A stretch of DNA of 64,000 nucleotides from Winogradskyella psychrotolerans (GCF_018860545.1 NZ_JAHKPN010000011.1:496001-560000); one strand, 5' to 3'. Positions 9,339 through 20,497 are shown, counted from the stretch's first letter. Program-made: numbers and translations. The notes: generated by a model from the letters alone, not told the origin.

Positions 9339-12296
9339 ATGCTAAGCCAACAAATTGAAGCTATTGTAAAAAAAGAAGGAGATATAATTCCGCTTTTAAA
9401 AACCTTAACACCAACTCAAAAACGAGAACTTGTCCCCTTTCTCAAAACATTGAGAACGAAAATATTTGAGCGTTATGATATTCATGATAAGACAAAATGG
9501 GGAGTATCTTATTCATCAAAGCCCGTGCATTCACAAGCTAAAATGGATATTGTAGATAAAGCTTGCTATGTGTGTTTCAACAAAACAGACACTAAAAAAG
9601 CATTTTTTCAGGTGAGTAGACTTTCTATAAGTAACGATTATCTCGAGAATATCATTCCTTGGTATAAACCCAAATGGTTTGGTGATTTAATAAATGAAGA
9701 AATGCCTTGGGATTTAACTTATGAAAAACTCATGGATTTAGCCCAAAAGGAATTATTTGAACCTTCACAAGCTCTGATATTAGCCAGATTGCCTAATGCC
9801 ATCGTTGAAAGCTCATGGAAAAACAACGTTAACAAAAGTATTTACAAACCTGAAGTTTTACTAAAACACAAAACAACTTTAGACCAACATATCTGGTTTT
9901 TATTTGAAGAAGCATCTGGAATCAATAACTATTACAATTATTTACACTTAGATAATTACAAAGGAGGCAATGACATTTGGATTGACACGTTTGTAAATTT
10001 AACAGCAACCGAAAAGCTTGATAGAAGCAAAGTCTTAACAGCCACACTACACACCTCAACAAAAGGATTTAATAAAACATTAAGCGGCTGGTTTGCGGAA
10101 TTATTATTAAAACTAAATCCAACTTTAGAGGAAATTCTAAGTTTACAACATGCCTTTTTTGCGGCACTGAACTCGCCACATTCTAAAGTGGCTAATTCCG
10201 TTTTAAAATATTTTAAAGTTGCCGCAACTCACAAAAATTTTAAGCATACCGTTTTCATAGAAAATGCATCAATACTTTTAAATTCTGAAACAAAATCAGT
10301 GGTAACTTCCACATTAATGATTTTAGATAAAATTGCAAAAACTCATAAAACGTTGCAAAATCCAGTGTGCTTAAAAGCCACAGAAGCTTTAATAAATGTC
10401 GATGAAAAAATACAGATAAGAGCAGCTAAAATTATTGAAAAATATGGCAAGCCTAAGAATGACGAATTAGTAGATGAAATTAGCATGTATGCAGATAATT
10501 TATTGCATAATTCTAAAGACTTACTAAAAGATTACCTCGTTGCTGAAACAGAACAAAACGGCTATATAGAGGAACCTGAAACCATAGAACTCACTAACGT
10601 TTTAGCTGACAACAACAAAATTGAAACCTATAACACGCTAGACGAGCTCATCTTTTTTGTGAGTCAGGCCATTGATAATAACGAGGTCTATCACATCGAC
10701 TTATTACTAAGTTATTTACCAAAACTCAATGTACTTTTAAACAAAACTAATATTGAAAAACTAGAACCGATTTTTAAACGCGCTTTAGATTTGTCTTTAA
10801 GTTATGATTGGAATAGCCAAATAGGAAATCTAGAACATGAGGCTGCCTATTATATCAATGATTTTTCTGAAATTCTGATAAAACGATTCCCCATTGAACT
10901 TGCCAGTTTTAAAAAGAAAAAGCAATCTAAAATTCAAAAACTTAAGGATGATAAATTCTACTCTAGTCACCATAAGGAAAATTTAAAACCTATAGAACAG
11001 CAAAGCATTCCGGATTACATTTATCAAATTCACCATGCGTTGTTTATACAATCTAAATCGTTTATTCAAAAAAATGCAACTTTAGATTTACTTTCTAAAC
11101 CCACACATGCACCTTGTTGGATAGACCCAACAACATTAATTCAACGAATAGTAGCTTACGAAAAACAGAGCGAAACCATTATCCTTTATGATTTTCAAAT
11201 AGCCATAAGTAGATTACCATTTAATTATAATCCTGAAAATATTTCAAATCAGATTGAACTCATCACAGATTTTGAACTTAGACAAGTACTCAAATACCAT
11301 TTTAATTTCATTAAACTTGAAGATGTTAAACTCACTCAACCTGAATTATGGTTACAATCTGTACTCATAAAAAACAATAAACATGAACTCGATTATTTTC
11401 AGAATAAGCTTTCAACCAATCTAAGAAAAGAGATAGGGAATTACACTTGGGATTGTAAACTAAGAGATCATTATTACTTGGAATACGATTACCCTTCGCA
11501 AAAACAAATCCGAAAGAAAACCATAAAGAAAGAGTTAAAACTTCATGATTTTCATGTTCATAAAAAAGGACCTGAATCACTGTTAGATAATCTAAAGGGC
11601 ATATTTAAGTTCAATAAAAACACCGTCAAAATAAAAAGCATTTACGGTTTTATGTATTTCAAAAAACAGAAATATTATACGACCATTCAGCCTCATGACG
11701 ATATCAAATTCTTGTATTTATCACCAAATAACCCAAGTATGTTATTAAGTCAGGTGGTGCATTACAACTTAAAAGAATCAACGTTTTGGGATGAATCGAG
11801 CAAAAAAAACATGATTAATCTGCTCAAAGGCCTATATAACATTTGGAATCGGCCGGATTATAATGAAGGTGCCTATTTATTTTTAGCTACAGGTCTTTTA
11901 TATAGTGATAAAATATCGCGAGAATTGGCGGCCGAAATTTGGATTAAAGCCAATTACGAAACCACATTAGATAATAATTTATTAGGAAGTTTTATCGGAC
12001 GATTAGAAGCTGGCGAATACGCTCCATTAAAAAGATTCACGGATTTATTAACTAATAATTTATTTAATATTTCTAAAACACATAATGACTTTTTGTTTCA
12101 ACTTTTAAGTTCTGCTGTTAAAGAAATGAATGACATTCCTATTCGTGGCAGTAAAAAATTATTAGAGATTTTACTAGAACTTAAGCACAGCTCTAATGCA
12201 GCTAAACTTGAAGATTCAACTAAAGAAAAATTACTTAAATGGCAAAACGTAGCTTCCGTAAAGCCAGTGATTAAAAAAATATTAGATATTAAATAA
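9339..12296 (+). CDS. large helical protein, DUF6493-like, partner of the SWIM protein
   Basis: A 985-residue, lysine- and asparagine-rich cytoplasmic protein predicted to be almost entirely alpha-helical, with stretches around residues 230-370 that look like HEAT or ARM-type repeats. From size and the SWIM neighbour I assign it tentatively to the DUF6493 group described in Bacteroidota; I could not run a profile search. The ATG lies two bases after the SWIM stop, so the two are co-translated. No enzymatic motif such as a P-loop, metal triad or nuclease motif was seen. Confidence 0.72.
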   Translation: MLSQQIEAIVKKEGDIIPLLKTLTPTQKRELVPFLKTLRTKIFERYDIHDKTKWGVSYSSKPVHSQAKMDIVDKACYVCFNKTDTKKAFFQVSRLSISNDYLENIIPWYKPKWFGDLINEEMPWDLTYEKLMDLAQKELFEPSQALILARLPNAIVESSWKNNVNKSIYKPEVLLKHKTTLDQHIWFLFEEASGINNYYNYLHLDNYKGGNDIWIDTFVNLTATEKLDRSKVLTATLHTSTKGFNKTLSGWFAELLLKLNPTLEEILSLQHAFFAALNSPHSKVANSVLKYFKVAATHKNFKHTVFIENASILLNSETKSVVTSTLMILDKIAKTHKTLQNPVCLKATEALINVDEKIQIRAAKIIEKYGKPKNDELVDEISMYADNLLHNSKDLLKDYLVAETEQNGYIEEPETIELTNVLADNNKIETYNTLDELIFFVSQAIDNNEVYHIDLLLSYLPKLNVLLNKTNIEKLEPIFKRALDLSLSYDWNSQIGNLEHEAAYYINDFSEILIKRFPIELASFKKKKQSKIQKLKDDKFYSSHHKENLKPIEQQSIPDYIYQIHHALFIQSKSFIQKNATLDLLSKPTHAPCWIDPTTLIQRIVAYEKQSETIILYDFQIAISRLPFNYNPENISNQIELITDFELRQVLKYHFNFIKLEDVKLTQPELWLQSVLIKNNKHELDYFQNKLSTNLRKEIGNYTWDCKLRDHYYLEYDYPSQKQIRKKTIKKELKLHDFHVHKKGPESLLDNLKGIFKFNKNTVKIKSIYGFMYFKKQKYYTTIQPHDDIKFLYLSPNNPSMLLSQVVHYNLKESTFWDESSKKNMINLLKGLYNIWNRPDYNEGAYLFLATGLLYSDKISRELAAEIWIKANYETTLDNNLLGSFIGRLEAGEYAPLKRFTDLLTNNLFNISKTHNDFLFQLLSSAVKEMNDIPIRGSKKLLEILLELKHSSNAAKLEDSTKEKLLKWQNVASVKPVIKKILDIK

Positions 12297-12485
12297 GTGG
12301 GGTAAAACACACCAAATATTTACACAAACCTAATTACACCAATGACAATCAGCTAATTAACACAATTACATAAATATACATTAGCTTTATTAAACCTTCA
12401 ATTTTAGTTAAAAATAAACGTGTGAGCGTTAATATTCTTAGCAATAACGACAATTGTAATACTTTTACTCGTATATTTTTACGTA

Positions 12486-15400
12486 TTGAATAAGACAGAA
12501 GACACAGCACCCCAAATACCAGGAAAACGAAAGTTTCGTTGGCTTCGCAGAACATTACGCGTTCTGTTAGGCATTCTTGTGTTTTTATTTTTGGTGATTC
12601 TTTTTGTTCGCAGTCCTTGGGGACAATCTATTATCGTTGATAAAGCCGTCAGTTTCGTCGCTGATAAAACAGGAACTAAAGTTGCCATAGAAAAACTTTT
12701 TATCACATTTGATGGTGATGTGCAACTCGATGGCCTGTATCTCGAAGACATTAAAGGTGACACTTTAGTCTATTCTAAATCACTCGAGGCCAACATTCCA
12801 TTATGGAAAATGATACGCGGAGAAGGTGTCGGTGTAGACGCTTTAGATTGGGATGGTTTACGTGCCAATATTATTAGAAAAGATAGTATTACAGGTTATA
12901 ATTTTCAGTTCTTAATTGATGCTTTTGCCTCAACTGACACGACAACCGTAAAAACAGACACCACCTCTACTCCATTAAACCTCGTTATTGGCAACTTAAA
13001 TTTCAATAATTTCGATATTGTTTTTGATGATGCTGTAGCCGGAATCGATTCTAGATTTAAAATTGGCGAACTGAAAGCCGATATGGAAACCACCAATATT
13101 GAGGACATGATTTTTGAGGCTTCAGATATTGAGTTGAATAATGCTAACATTAAATTCATACAAAAGCCTGCTGCCATTGACACCACATCCTCTGACGCTC
13201 CATTACCAAAATTAGTTTTCGAAAACATAGCGCTCAATAATGTGGTTGCTTATTATGAATCGCAACCCGATCGCCTGATTGCAGATGTCGATATTTCAGA
13301 ATTTGAAACACAATCCCCAAATATAAATTTAGCAGATAGTGATTTCAGTCTTAAGAAAATTACGCTTAAAAACTCAAGAATTAGCTTAACAACCGAAGCT
13401 GAAATGAATGGTTTAGCTCCAAAAATTAAAGACGTTACTGAAGATTCAAAAACAAATAACAATAGTTTTGAATGGCCTCAACTAAATGTTAATGTTGCGG
13501 CAATTGATTTTGAAAACAACACTATCGATTATCGTGTAGGCAATGCAAAACCGACAAAGGACGTATTCAATCCTGATGCGATTGCACTGTCAAATTTCAC
13601 ACTTCAAGCGAAGGACATTTTATTAAAAGATAAAAACGCAAGCCTAAATTTAGAGCAGCTTAATTTTAATGAAGCTTCAGGATTAAACCTAAATCAATTG
13701 GCTGTCAATTTCAACGCAACAGACCAAAACATGCGTTTAGACGATTTGAAATTTAAATTAAATAATAATTCAATTTCAGGTTATGCACACTTAGAGTATC
13801 AATCACTTTCAAAATTAATAGACGCGCCTGAAACCACTAAAGTCAACTTAAATTTACCGTCGTTTCAGCTTTCACTAACAGAGATATTCAAATTTCAACC
13901 CGATTTAAAAAATAACGAATACCTCAATAAATTAAGCAAAAAATTAGTTTTAGGAAGTCTGAATGCTTCAGGAACTTTAGCTTCAATAAAATTAAATAAA
14001 GCCGAACTTAATTGGGGAAATTCAACACAAATTTCCACCAACGGAACACTTCAAAATATAACAGACACCGAAACACTTGTCTTTGATATTCCGCAATTTA
14101 CCGCAGTTACAAAACGATCCGATTTAATTCAATTTGTCAGTGAAAAGGATTTGGGAGTTAGCTTACCGAAGGATGTAAAGTTTGTTGCACAATTTAAAGG
14201 GAACCTTGAAGACATTTCAACTAAAGCTAAATTAACCACAACACAAGGAATCGCGACTGTTGATGGAAATTATAAAAACGCAGAATCAATTGCTTTTAAC
14301 GCTGATATAAGTATTGACGATTACAAGCTAAATGAATTACTAAACAACCCACAATTGGGAGCATTAAGTCTTTCTATTACATCGCAAGGCAATGGTAATA
14401 CCATCAACACACTTAATGCTAATTTAGACGGGAAAATTTCTGAATTTCAACTGAATAACTATGACATTAAAGATCTTAATATTAGCGGAGATATTGTCAA
14501 TGGTGCAGGAAACATTAACTCAACATATAAAGACGATAACCTCAACGCAACTTTAGAAGCTTATGTCGTTTTAGATTCTATAAATCCTGAAATCAAAGTA
14601 GATCTCAATGTTATTGGTGCCAATTTAGAAGCACTCGGTTTAATGCAGCGTAATGTTAAAACAGCAATGCATATTAACGCCAGTTTTAAAGGTAATGGAG
14701 ACAGCTATGACGCCAGTGCAAAAATGAACGATGGTGTTGTTGTGTATGACAATAGAACTTATTTAATTGGTGATTTAGATGCCGTTGCCCATGTAGATAA
14801 CGACACCACATCTGTATCGCTTCAAAATAAAATTATAGATTTAAATTTACAGTCTAACGCCAATCCTCAAACATTTAGCAAAGCGATACAAAGGCATGTA
14901 TTAAGCTATTTTTATAGAGATGAAACTGTATCAGATACCATTTCAGATTTTGTAAACTTAAAACTTGAAGGCAAAATTGCTGAATCGTCTTTACTTAACG
15001 ACGTGTTTTTGGTCAATGTAAAAGATTTGGATACGATTGACTTTGCCGTAGATTTTAATGAAAAGGCACGAATTTTCAAAGCAAATATCACAGCACCACA
15101 TCTTAATTATAGTGGAAACACCTTAGATAGTCTCGCCTTTTCAATGGATACAGACCCAGAAAATTTCAATTTTAATTTTGGTTTTAATAATGTGAATGTT
15201 GGTCCTTTAGACGTTCCGAAAACGGTGATCACAGGTAAACAAACGGATCATGAATTAGCCCTCAATTTCTCAGGTTATCACGAGGAAGAAACCTTAATGA
15301 ATGTCAATACTAAAATCACAGGCAGTCGAGATCAATTACGATTTACAGTGAATCCTGACAGCTTAATTCTCAACAAAAAAAAATGGATCATCCCATCTGG

Positions 15401-17567
15401 CAATGAAGTGATTCTAACAGAGAAAAATTTGGAATTTAATGACTTCAAGATTACAAAGAACAATCAATCTATAGAACTCACTGATACATTAGAAAACATC
15501 GCTAAGAAGCATATTGCTATTATATTTGAAAATTATGACATCAATGAATTTTTCAACTATTTAAGTCCAAAAGCCGAATTAGCCACTGGAAAATTAAATG
15601 GTGATTTTGTTCTTGAAGATCCTTTTGAAAACGCAGGAATCATTGCCGACTTAAGCATTAAAGATTTTTACGCACTTCAAACGGATTTAGGTACTTTGAG
15701 CATTAACGGGAATTCTCTTGGCACAAATAGTTACGCTTTTAATGCCGGCTTAAAAGGAGGTGATATTGATTTTGATCTCACCGGCGACTATACAGTGACG
15801 AACAACATTGCGAATCTCGATCTTGATTTTGACATCAATGAATTCAAAATAAAAGCGCTAAACACCTTATCTCAAGGTGAAGTTAAAAATTCTGAAGGTA
15901 GTTTCTCTGGTGCTTTTAGAGTAACAGGCACCACTGCAGATCCACAATACGATGGGTATCTCACATTTAATAATGCAAGTTTCAACATCGCTAAACTCAA
16001 CTCAAAGTTTAGTATGGCCAATGAAAAACTGAACATTAACAACAGTGGGCTTTCTATGAAAGATTTTACCATTCGTGATGAAAACGATAATGCCTTGGTG
16101 CTTTCAGGTAACGTTGGCACCGAAAGTTTTATCAATCCAACATTCGATTTAACAGTAAAAACTAAAAATTTTCAAGTCTTAAATGCCACTAAAGAAGACA
16201 ACGAAGAATTTTACGGCAAAGTAACTTTTGATGCTAATGCAAAACTTACTGGCGATTTACAAATCCCAAAATTAGACACTAAACTCACATTAGGTTCAGA
16301 TACAGACTTCACCTACGTGTTACCATCTTCTGTTGCTAGTGTTGAAGAACGTGATGGCGTGGTTGTATTTGTAAATCGAGAAAATAGAGATGCTATTCTC
16401 ACCCAAACAGAAGAACAAACGGCAACAATAAAAGGCTTTGATATTTCAGCCTTATTTAACGTCGGTAAAAATGCTGCAGTGACTATAATTATTGATGAAG
16501 AAACTGGAGATAATTTTAAAATTTCGGGTGAAGGCGATTTTGTTTTCACCATGAAACCGAACGGCAGAATTACATTAACTGGTGCTTATGAAATTTCAGA
16601 AGGGCATTACGAACTCAATCTTTACAATTTAGTTAATCGAAAATTTTTAATTGCGCAAGGTAGTCGTGTTACTTGGTCTGGTGACCCTTTTGATGCTAAA
16701 CTTGATGTACGCGCTATTTACAACTTAGAAACCTCAGCATATGGACTGATGGCCTCTCAAATTTCTGGTGCAGATTCTTCTGTAAAAAGCAAATACCAAG
16801 AAGTTTTACCCTTTAATGTGTATCTTAATATTGACGGTGAACTTTTGCAGCCTAAAATTTCATTCGGCTTAGATATGCCAGAAGAAGAACAAGGCGCAGT
16901 AAGCGGACAAGTGTATAGTAGAGTGCAACAAGTGAACCAACAAGAAGGCGAACTGAATCGACAAGTCTTTTCATTATTAGTCCTTAATCGGTTCTACCCA
17001 GATTCTGGCAGCGATGGTAGTGATGGTGGTTTTGCGACGATAGCAAGAGACAATTTAAATGATGCGGTTTCTGATCAACTTAATGCCTTTTCAGACAAAC
17101 TTTTAGGCCGTTCTGGTATTGAACTCGATTTTGGATTGAATAGCTACACAGATTATCAAGGCGACTCACCAACAGACCGTACAGAATTAGAAATTGCGGC
17201 AAAGAAAAAATTGTTTAACGACAGATTAACCGTGAGTGTTGGTAGTGATGTGGATATACAAGGTAGCAGCAGCACTGATGAAGAAACACCTATCATTGGT
17301 AATGTAAGTCTTGAATACGCCTTAACCGAAGATGGGAGATACCGACTCAAAGGCTTTAGAAAAAGTGAATTTGAAAATGTTATTGATGGCCAAACCATAG
17401 TCAGTGGTATTAGCTTAATATTTACTAAAGAATTCAACCAATTTAACGAACTTTGGGATGCTATTTTGCGTTCTAAGAAAGAGAAAGAAGCAGCATCCGA
17501 AGCTGAGGACGTTACTCAAGAAAAACAAGAAGCTACAGACGAAAGTATGGAACAGAAAACAAATTAA
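12486..17567 (+). CDS. TamB-like translocation/assembly (AsmA-related) protein
   Basis: Inner-membrane-anchored periplasm-spanning protein of the TamB/DUF490 type, thought to help lipids or outer-membrane proteins cross the periplasm. At 1693 residues it has one N-terminal transmembrane helix (about residues 24-41, after a basic KRKFRWLRR segment), a very long beta-rich body, and a C-terminal TamB domain containing GRITLTGAYEISEGHYELNL. It is followed after two bases by an Omp85 protein, the classic TamB-TamA pairing. The start is a TTG at 12486; the frame remains open upstream to a TGA at 12423 but holds no ATG or GTG. The extreme C-terminus is a charged low-complexity tail. Confidence 0.9.
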   Translation: MNKTEDTAPQIPGKRKFRWLRRTLRVLLGILVFLFLVILFVRSPWGQSIIVDKAVSFVADKTGTKVAIEKLFITFDGDVQLDGLYLEDIKGDTLVYSKSLEANIPLWKMIRGEGVGVDALDWDGLRANIIRKDSITGYNFQFLIDAFASTDTTTVKTDTTSTPLNLVIGNLNFNNFDIVFDDAVAGIDSRFKIGELKADMETTNIEDMIFEASDIELNNANIKFIQKPAAIDTTSSDAPLPKLVFENIALNNVVAYYESQPDRLIADVDISEFETQSPNINLADSDFSLKKITLKNSRISLTTEAEMNGLAPKIKDVTEDSKTNNNSFEWPQLNVNVAAIDFENNTIDYRVGNAKPTKDVFNPDAIALSNFTLQAKDILLKDKNASLNLEQLNFNEASGLNLNQLAVNFNATDQNMRLDDLKFKLNNNSISGYAHLEYQSLSKLIDAPETTKVNLNLPSFQLSLTEIFKFQPDLKNNEYLNKLSKKLVLGSLNASGTLASIKLNKAELNWGNSTQISTNGTLQNITDTETLVFDIPQFTAVTKRSDLIQFVSEKDLGVSLPKDVKFVAQFKGNLEDISTKAKLTTTQGIATVDGNYKNAESIAFNADISIDDYKLNELLNNPQLGALSLSITSQGNGNTINTLNANLDGKISEFQLNNYDIKDLNISGDIVNGAGNINSTYKDDNLNATLEAYVVLDSINPEIKVDLNVIGANLEALGLMQRNVKTAMHINASFKGNGDSYDASAKMNDGVVVYDNRTYLIGDLDAVAHVDNDTTSVSLQNKIIDLNLQSNANPQTFSKAIQRHVLSYFYRDETVSDTISDFVNLKLEGKIAESSLLNDVFLVNVKDLDTIDFAVDFNEKARIFKANITAPHLNYSGNTLDSLAFSMDTDPENFNFNFGFNNVNVGPLDVPKTVITGKQTDHELALNFSGYHEEETLMNVNTKITGSRDQLRFTVNPDSLILNKKKWIIPSGNEVILTEKNLEFNDFKITKNNQSIELTDTLENIAKKHIAIIFENYDINEFFNYLSPKAELATGKLNGDFVLEDPFENAGIIADLSIKDFYALQTDLGTLSINGNSLGTNSYAFNAGLKGGDIDFDLTGDYTVTNNIANLDLDFDINEFKIKALNTLSQGEVKNSEGSFSGAFRVTGTTADPQYDGYLTFNNASFNIAKLNSKFSMANEKLNINNSGLSMKDFTIRDENDNALVLSGNVGTESFINPTFDLTVKTKNFQVLNATKEDNEEFYGKVTFDANAKLTGDLQIPKLDTKLTLGSDTDFTYVLPSSVASVEERDGVVVFVNRENRDAILTQTEEQTATIKGFDISALFNVGKNAAVTIIIDEETGDNFKISGEGDFVFTMKPNGRITLTGAYEISEGHYELNLYNLVNRKFLIAQGSRVTWSGDPFDAKLDVRAIYNLETSAYGLMASQISGADSSVKSKYQEVLPFNVYLNIDGELLQPKISFGLDMPEEEQGAVSGQVYSRVQQVNQQEGELNRQVFSLLVLNRFYPDSGSDGSDGGFATIARDNLNDAVSDQLNAFSDKLLGRSGIELDFGLNSYTDYQGDSPTDRTELEIAAKKKLFNDRLTVSVGSDVDIQGSSSTDEETPIIGNVSLEYALTEDGRYRLKGFRKSEFENVIDGQTIVSGISLIFTKEFNQFNELWDAILRSKKEKEAASEAEDVTQEKQEATDESMEQKTN

Positions 17568-17569
17568 AT

Positions 17570-19855
17570 TTGAAAAGAACTTTAAGACATAGCGTTGCCT
17601 TTATCATATTCGGAATGGTGCTATACTCGTGCAGTATCACAAAACATATTCCTGAAGGTGAACGCTTATATACAGGTGCTACCATTGAAATTGCAGCTGA
17701 TTCTATCATAAAAAATGAAAAAGAACTAAAAACAGAATTAGAAACCATTTTGAGACCAGAACCCAATTCTAAGTTTTTAGGAATGTATGTGGGTTTATAT
17801 TATTACTACAAAAACCAAAAAGAGAACCCAGGATTTCTCAATAGATGGCTCTATAAACAACTTGGAGAAAAACCCGTTTATCAATCTAGCGTAGAACCGT
17901 TTGAAGTTGAAGCTGTTTTAAGAAACCGATTAGAAAACAAAGGATTTTTCTACAGTACTGCAACATCTTCTTTTGAAGAGAAAGAGATTGAAGCCTCTAT
18001 AAATTACAAACTAAATGTCACGGAACCTTATAAAATGAAGCGTTTTGAAATTGACTCCATGCCTTCACCACTTTATGAAGCGGTCAAAAAAGAAACTGAC
18101 AAATCCCCTTTTCAAAATGATATGCGTTTCGATTTGTCTAATATGAAATTAGAACGTCAACGTATTGATACAGAGCTAAAACAACAAGGCTATTATAATC
18201 TGAATTCAGATTTTTTCATTTTTGAAGCCGACACGACGCAATATGATAAAAAGCGTTTCGATTTATTTTTAAAATTAAAAGCTGAAGTTCCTAAAAAGGC
18301 AACCATTCCTTACCAAATTTCTTCAATAAACGTCTTTTCAAATTACGATTTACAAGATTCAACGCACGTAGCGCCCGAACGATTCAACAACAAGAATTAT
18401 ATCCAAGATACACTTTTTATGAAACTAAAATATCTTGATGAATTTGTTACACTAAAGGAAGGCGATTTATATAGTCCTGACGAATCTAAAAATACAGCAA
18501 GACGACTTTCAAAAATCGGAGCCTATAAATATGTGAACATTCAATATAAAGAAATTGATTCATTAGAAACCGATAGTTTAGGACTACTAGAAGCCAATAT
18601 ATTCTTATCACCATTAACTAAACGTGCTGTTCGTGCAGAATTACAGGGCGTTACCAAATCTAATAATTATACAGGACCACATTTAGCATTAACTTATAGT
18701 AATCGTAATGTTTTTAATGGTGGAGAAACCTTAAATATTAGCACAAATGTGGGTTATGAATCTCAGTTTTCAAGTGGTGATGATGCAGGAAATACGAGTT
18801 TAGAATTAGGCTTAACGACAGAACTTATTTTTCCACGCGTTTTATTTCCTGTCAAAATTAATACAGATTTCTTTAAATATTCAATCCCAAAAACAATAAC
18901 AAGTGTTGGTCTTAACTATTTAAGTCGAAGTGACTTGTACACCTTACTCTCTGCAAATGGCCAATTCGGCTATTCTTGGAATGCCAATAGATTTATTACA
19001 TATGCATTTAACCCTATTGCTGTAAGCTATACGAGACTTTCAAATACAACAGCAGAATTTGACGCTATTTTGGAAGAAAATTCATATTTGGAGCAAAGTT
19101 TCGACCAGCAATTTATTTCAGGAATGACCTTTTCATTCACCTACAACGAAATGGTGGATGCTAACGACCCAAATCAATTTTACCTAAATACTACCTTAGA
19201 TGTTGCAGGTAATTCAATTAGCTTATTAGGACAAGAAACCACATCTGGTGAACCTAAAGAGTTTTTAGGCTTAGAATATGCGCAATATGCAAAAGCTGAT
19301 CTCGATTTAAGATTCCATCTTAATTTCGGTAAAGATCGAGCGCAAACTCTAGCAACGCGTTTATTTGCTGGTTATGGTTTACCTTATGGAAATTCGGATG
19401 TCATTCCGTATGTAAAACAATATTTTTCAGGAGGACCTTACAGTGTCAGAGCCTTTAAAACACGCTCTTTAGGACCAGGCACCTATGACGATGAGAGCGA
19501 TGACGATAGTGATGTGACCTACTTTGATCAAACCGGAAACATTAGACTCGAAGCCAATGTAGAATATCGTTTTCCGTTATTTTCATTTTTCAAAGGTGCG
19601 GTATTCGCTGATGCTGGAAATGTATGGAACTCCAAAACGAATTCAGTGTTTGATGGCGAAGATAAATTCACCTCTAACTTTATCAATGAATTAGGCATGG
19701 GAGCAGGATTTGGATTGCATATAGATGTGCAAGGCTTCGTAATTCGCTTTGATTTGGCAGCACCATTTCACGATCCTTCACTAGCAAAAGGTGAACGCTG
19801 GGATTTTAAATATGATGAACCTGTACTTAATTTTGCTATTGGGTATTCGTTCTAA
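17570..19855 (+). CDS. BamA/TamA-family (Omp85) outer-membrane protein, predicted lipoprotein
   Basis: Omp85-superfamily beta-barrel, predicted partner of the TamB-like protein. The 761-residue product starts with a signal sequence and a lipobox-like end at Cys21 (VLYSCSITKH). Residues about 30-340 read as POTRA-type repeats and the C-terminal half as a 16-strand barrel, with GGPYSVRAFKTRSLGPG near residue 625 and a terminal aromatic (GYSF). The TTG start at 17570 lies two bases after the upstream stop, so the two genes are coupled. A lipidated N-terminus on a barrel protein is unusual outside Bacteroidota but common within it. Confidence 0.88.
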   Translation: MKRTLRHSVAFIIFGMVLYSCSITKHIPEGERLYTGATIEIAADSIIKNEKELKTELETILRPEPNSKFLGMYVGLYYYYKNQKENPGFLNRWLYKQLGEKPVYQSSVEPFEVEAVLRNRLENKGFFYSTATSSFEEKEIEASINYKLNVTEPYKMKRFEIDSMPSPLYEAVKKETDKSPFQNDMRFDLSNMKLERQRIDTELKQQGYYNLNSDFFIFEADTTQYDKKRFDLFLKLKAEVPKKATIPYQISSINVFSNYDLQDSTHVAPERFNNKNYIQDTLFMKLKYLDEFVTLKEGDLYSPDESKNTARRLSKIGAYKYVNIQYKEIDSLETDSLGLLEANIFLSPLTKRAVRAELQGVTKSNNYTGPHLALTYSNRNVFNGGETLNISTNVGYESQFSSGDDAGNTSLELGLTTELIFPRVLFPVKINTDFFKYSIPKTITSVGLNYLSRSDLYTLLSANGQFGYSWNANRFITYAFNPIAVSYTRLSNTTAEFDAILEENSYLEQSFDQQFISGMTFSFTYNEMVDANDPNQFYLNTTLDVAGNSISLLGQETTSGEPKEFLGLEYAQYAKADLDLRFHLNFGKDRAQTLATRLFAGYGLPYGNSDVIPYVKQYFSGGPYSVRAFKTRSLGPGTYDDESDDDSDVTYFDQTGNIRLEANVEYRFPLFSFFKGAVFADAGNVWNSKTNSVFDGEDKFTSNFINELGMGAGFGLHIDVQGFVIRFDLAAPFHDPSLAKGERWDFKYDEPVLNFAIGYSF

Positions 19856-20012
19856 ATAGAGACAAGCCCACGTAAGCTGACACCATAAATCTTCTTTTTT
19901 TTATCATTTATCTCAAACTTCAAGCTAAAAGCTTAATAAGGTCGCACCTAATTCCTAAAATTATTATATATTTATTGATTCACATATTTTAAAAACACAG
20001 ATTCACATTTAG

Positions 20013-20486
20013 ATGACAGATAAAGAAAAATTCATGAAAGAAGCGGTTAACGCTGCCCTTAAAGGAATGAACAATAATGAAGGAGGCCCCTTTGGTTGCG
20101 TCGTTGTTAAAGACGGAAAAATTGTAGGTCGCGGCAATAACAAGGTCACCTCAACCAACGATCCAACAGCACATGCCGAAGTTACAGCCATCAGAGATGC
20201 TTGTAAAAATTTAGATTCTTTTCAATTAGACGGTTGCGAAATTTATACTTCTTGCGAACCGTGCCCAATGTGCTTAGGTGCTATTTATTGGGCACGACCA
20301 GACAAAGTGTATTACGGTAGTAATCAGGTAGATGCTGCAAATATTGGCTTTGATGACGAATTTATTTATAAAGAAATTCCATTACCATACTCAGAACGTA
20401 GTATTCCTTTTGAGCAATTAGCGAGAGAAGTGGCTTTAGAACCTTTTCAGGAATGGACTAAGAAACTAGATAAAACAGAATATTAA
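20013..20486 (+). CDS. guaD: guanine deaminase
   Basis: Zinc-dependent cytidine-deaminase-fold enzyme converting guanine to xanthine, the feed-in step for the xanthine dehydrogenase encoded next. The 157-residue length and the sequence match the small bacterial GuaD type: zinc ligand His54 and proton-shuttling Glu56 in TAHAEVTAI, zinc ligands Cys84 and Cys87 in CEPCPMCLGAIYWARP, and the downstream FDDEFIYKEI segment. A tRNA adenosine deaminase (TadA) shares the motifs, but this C-terminal region and the purine-catabolic neighbours favour guanine deaminase. It is separated from xdhA by 162 bp that hold a palindromic repeat. Confidence 0.9.
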   Translation: MTDKEKFMKEAVNAALKGMNNNEGGPFGCVVVKDGKIVGRGNNKVTSTNDPTAHAEVTAIRDACKNLDSFQLDGCEIYTSCEPCPMCLGAIYWARPDKVYYGSNQVDAANIGFDDEFIYKEIPLPYSERSIPFEQLAREVALEPFQEWTKKLDKTEY

Positions 20487-20497
20487 ATAACCTATTA

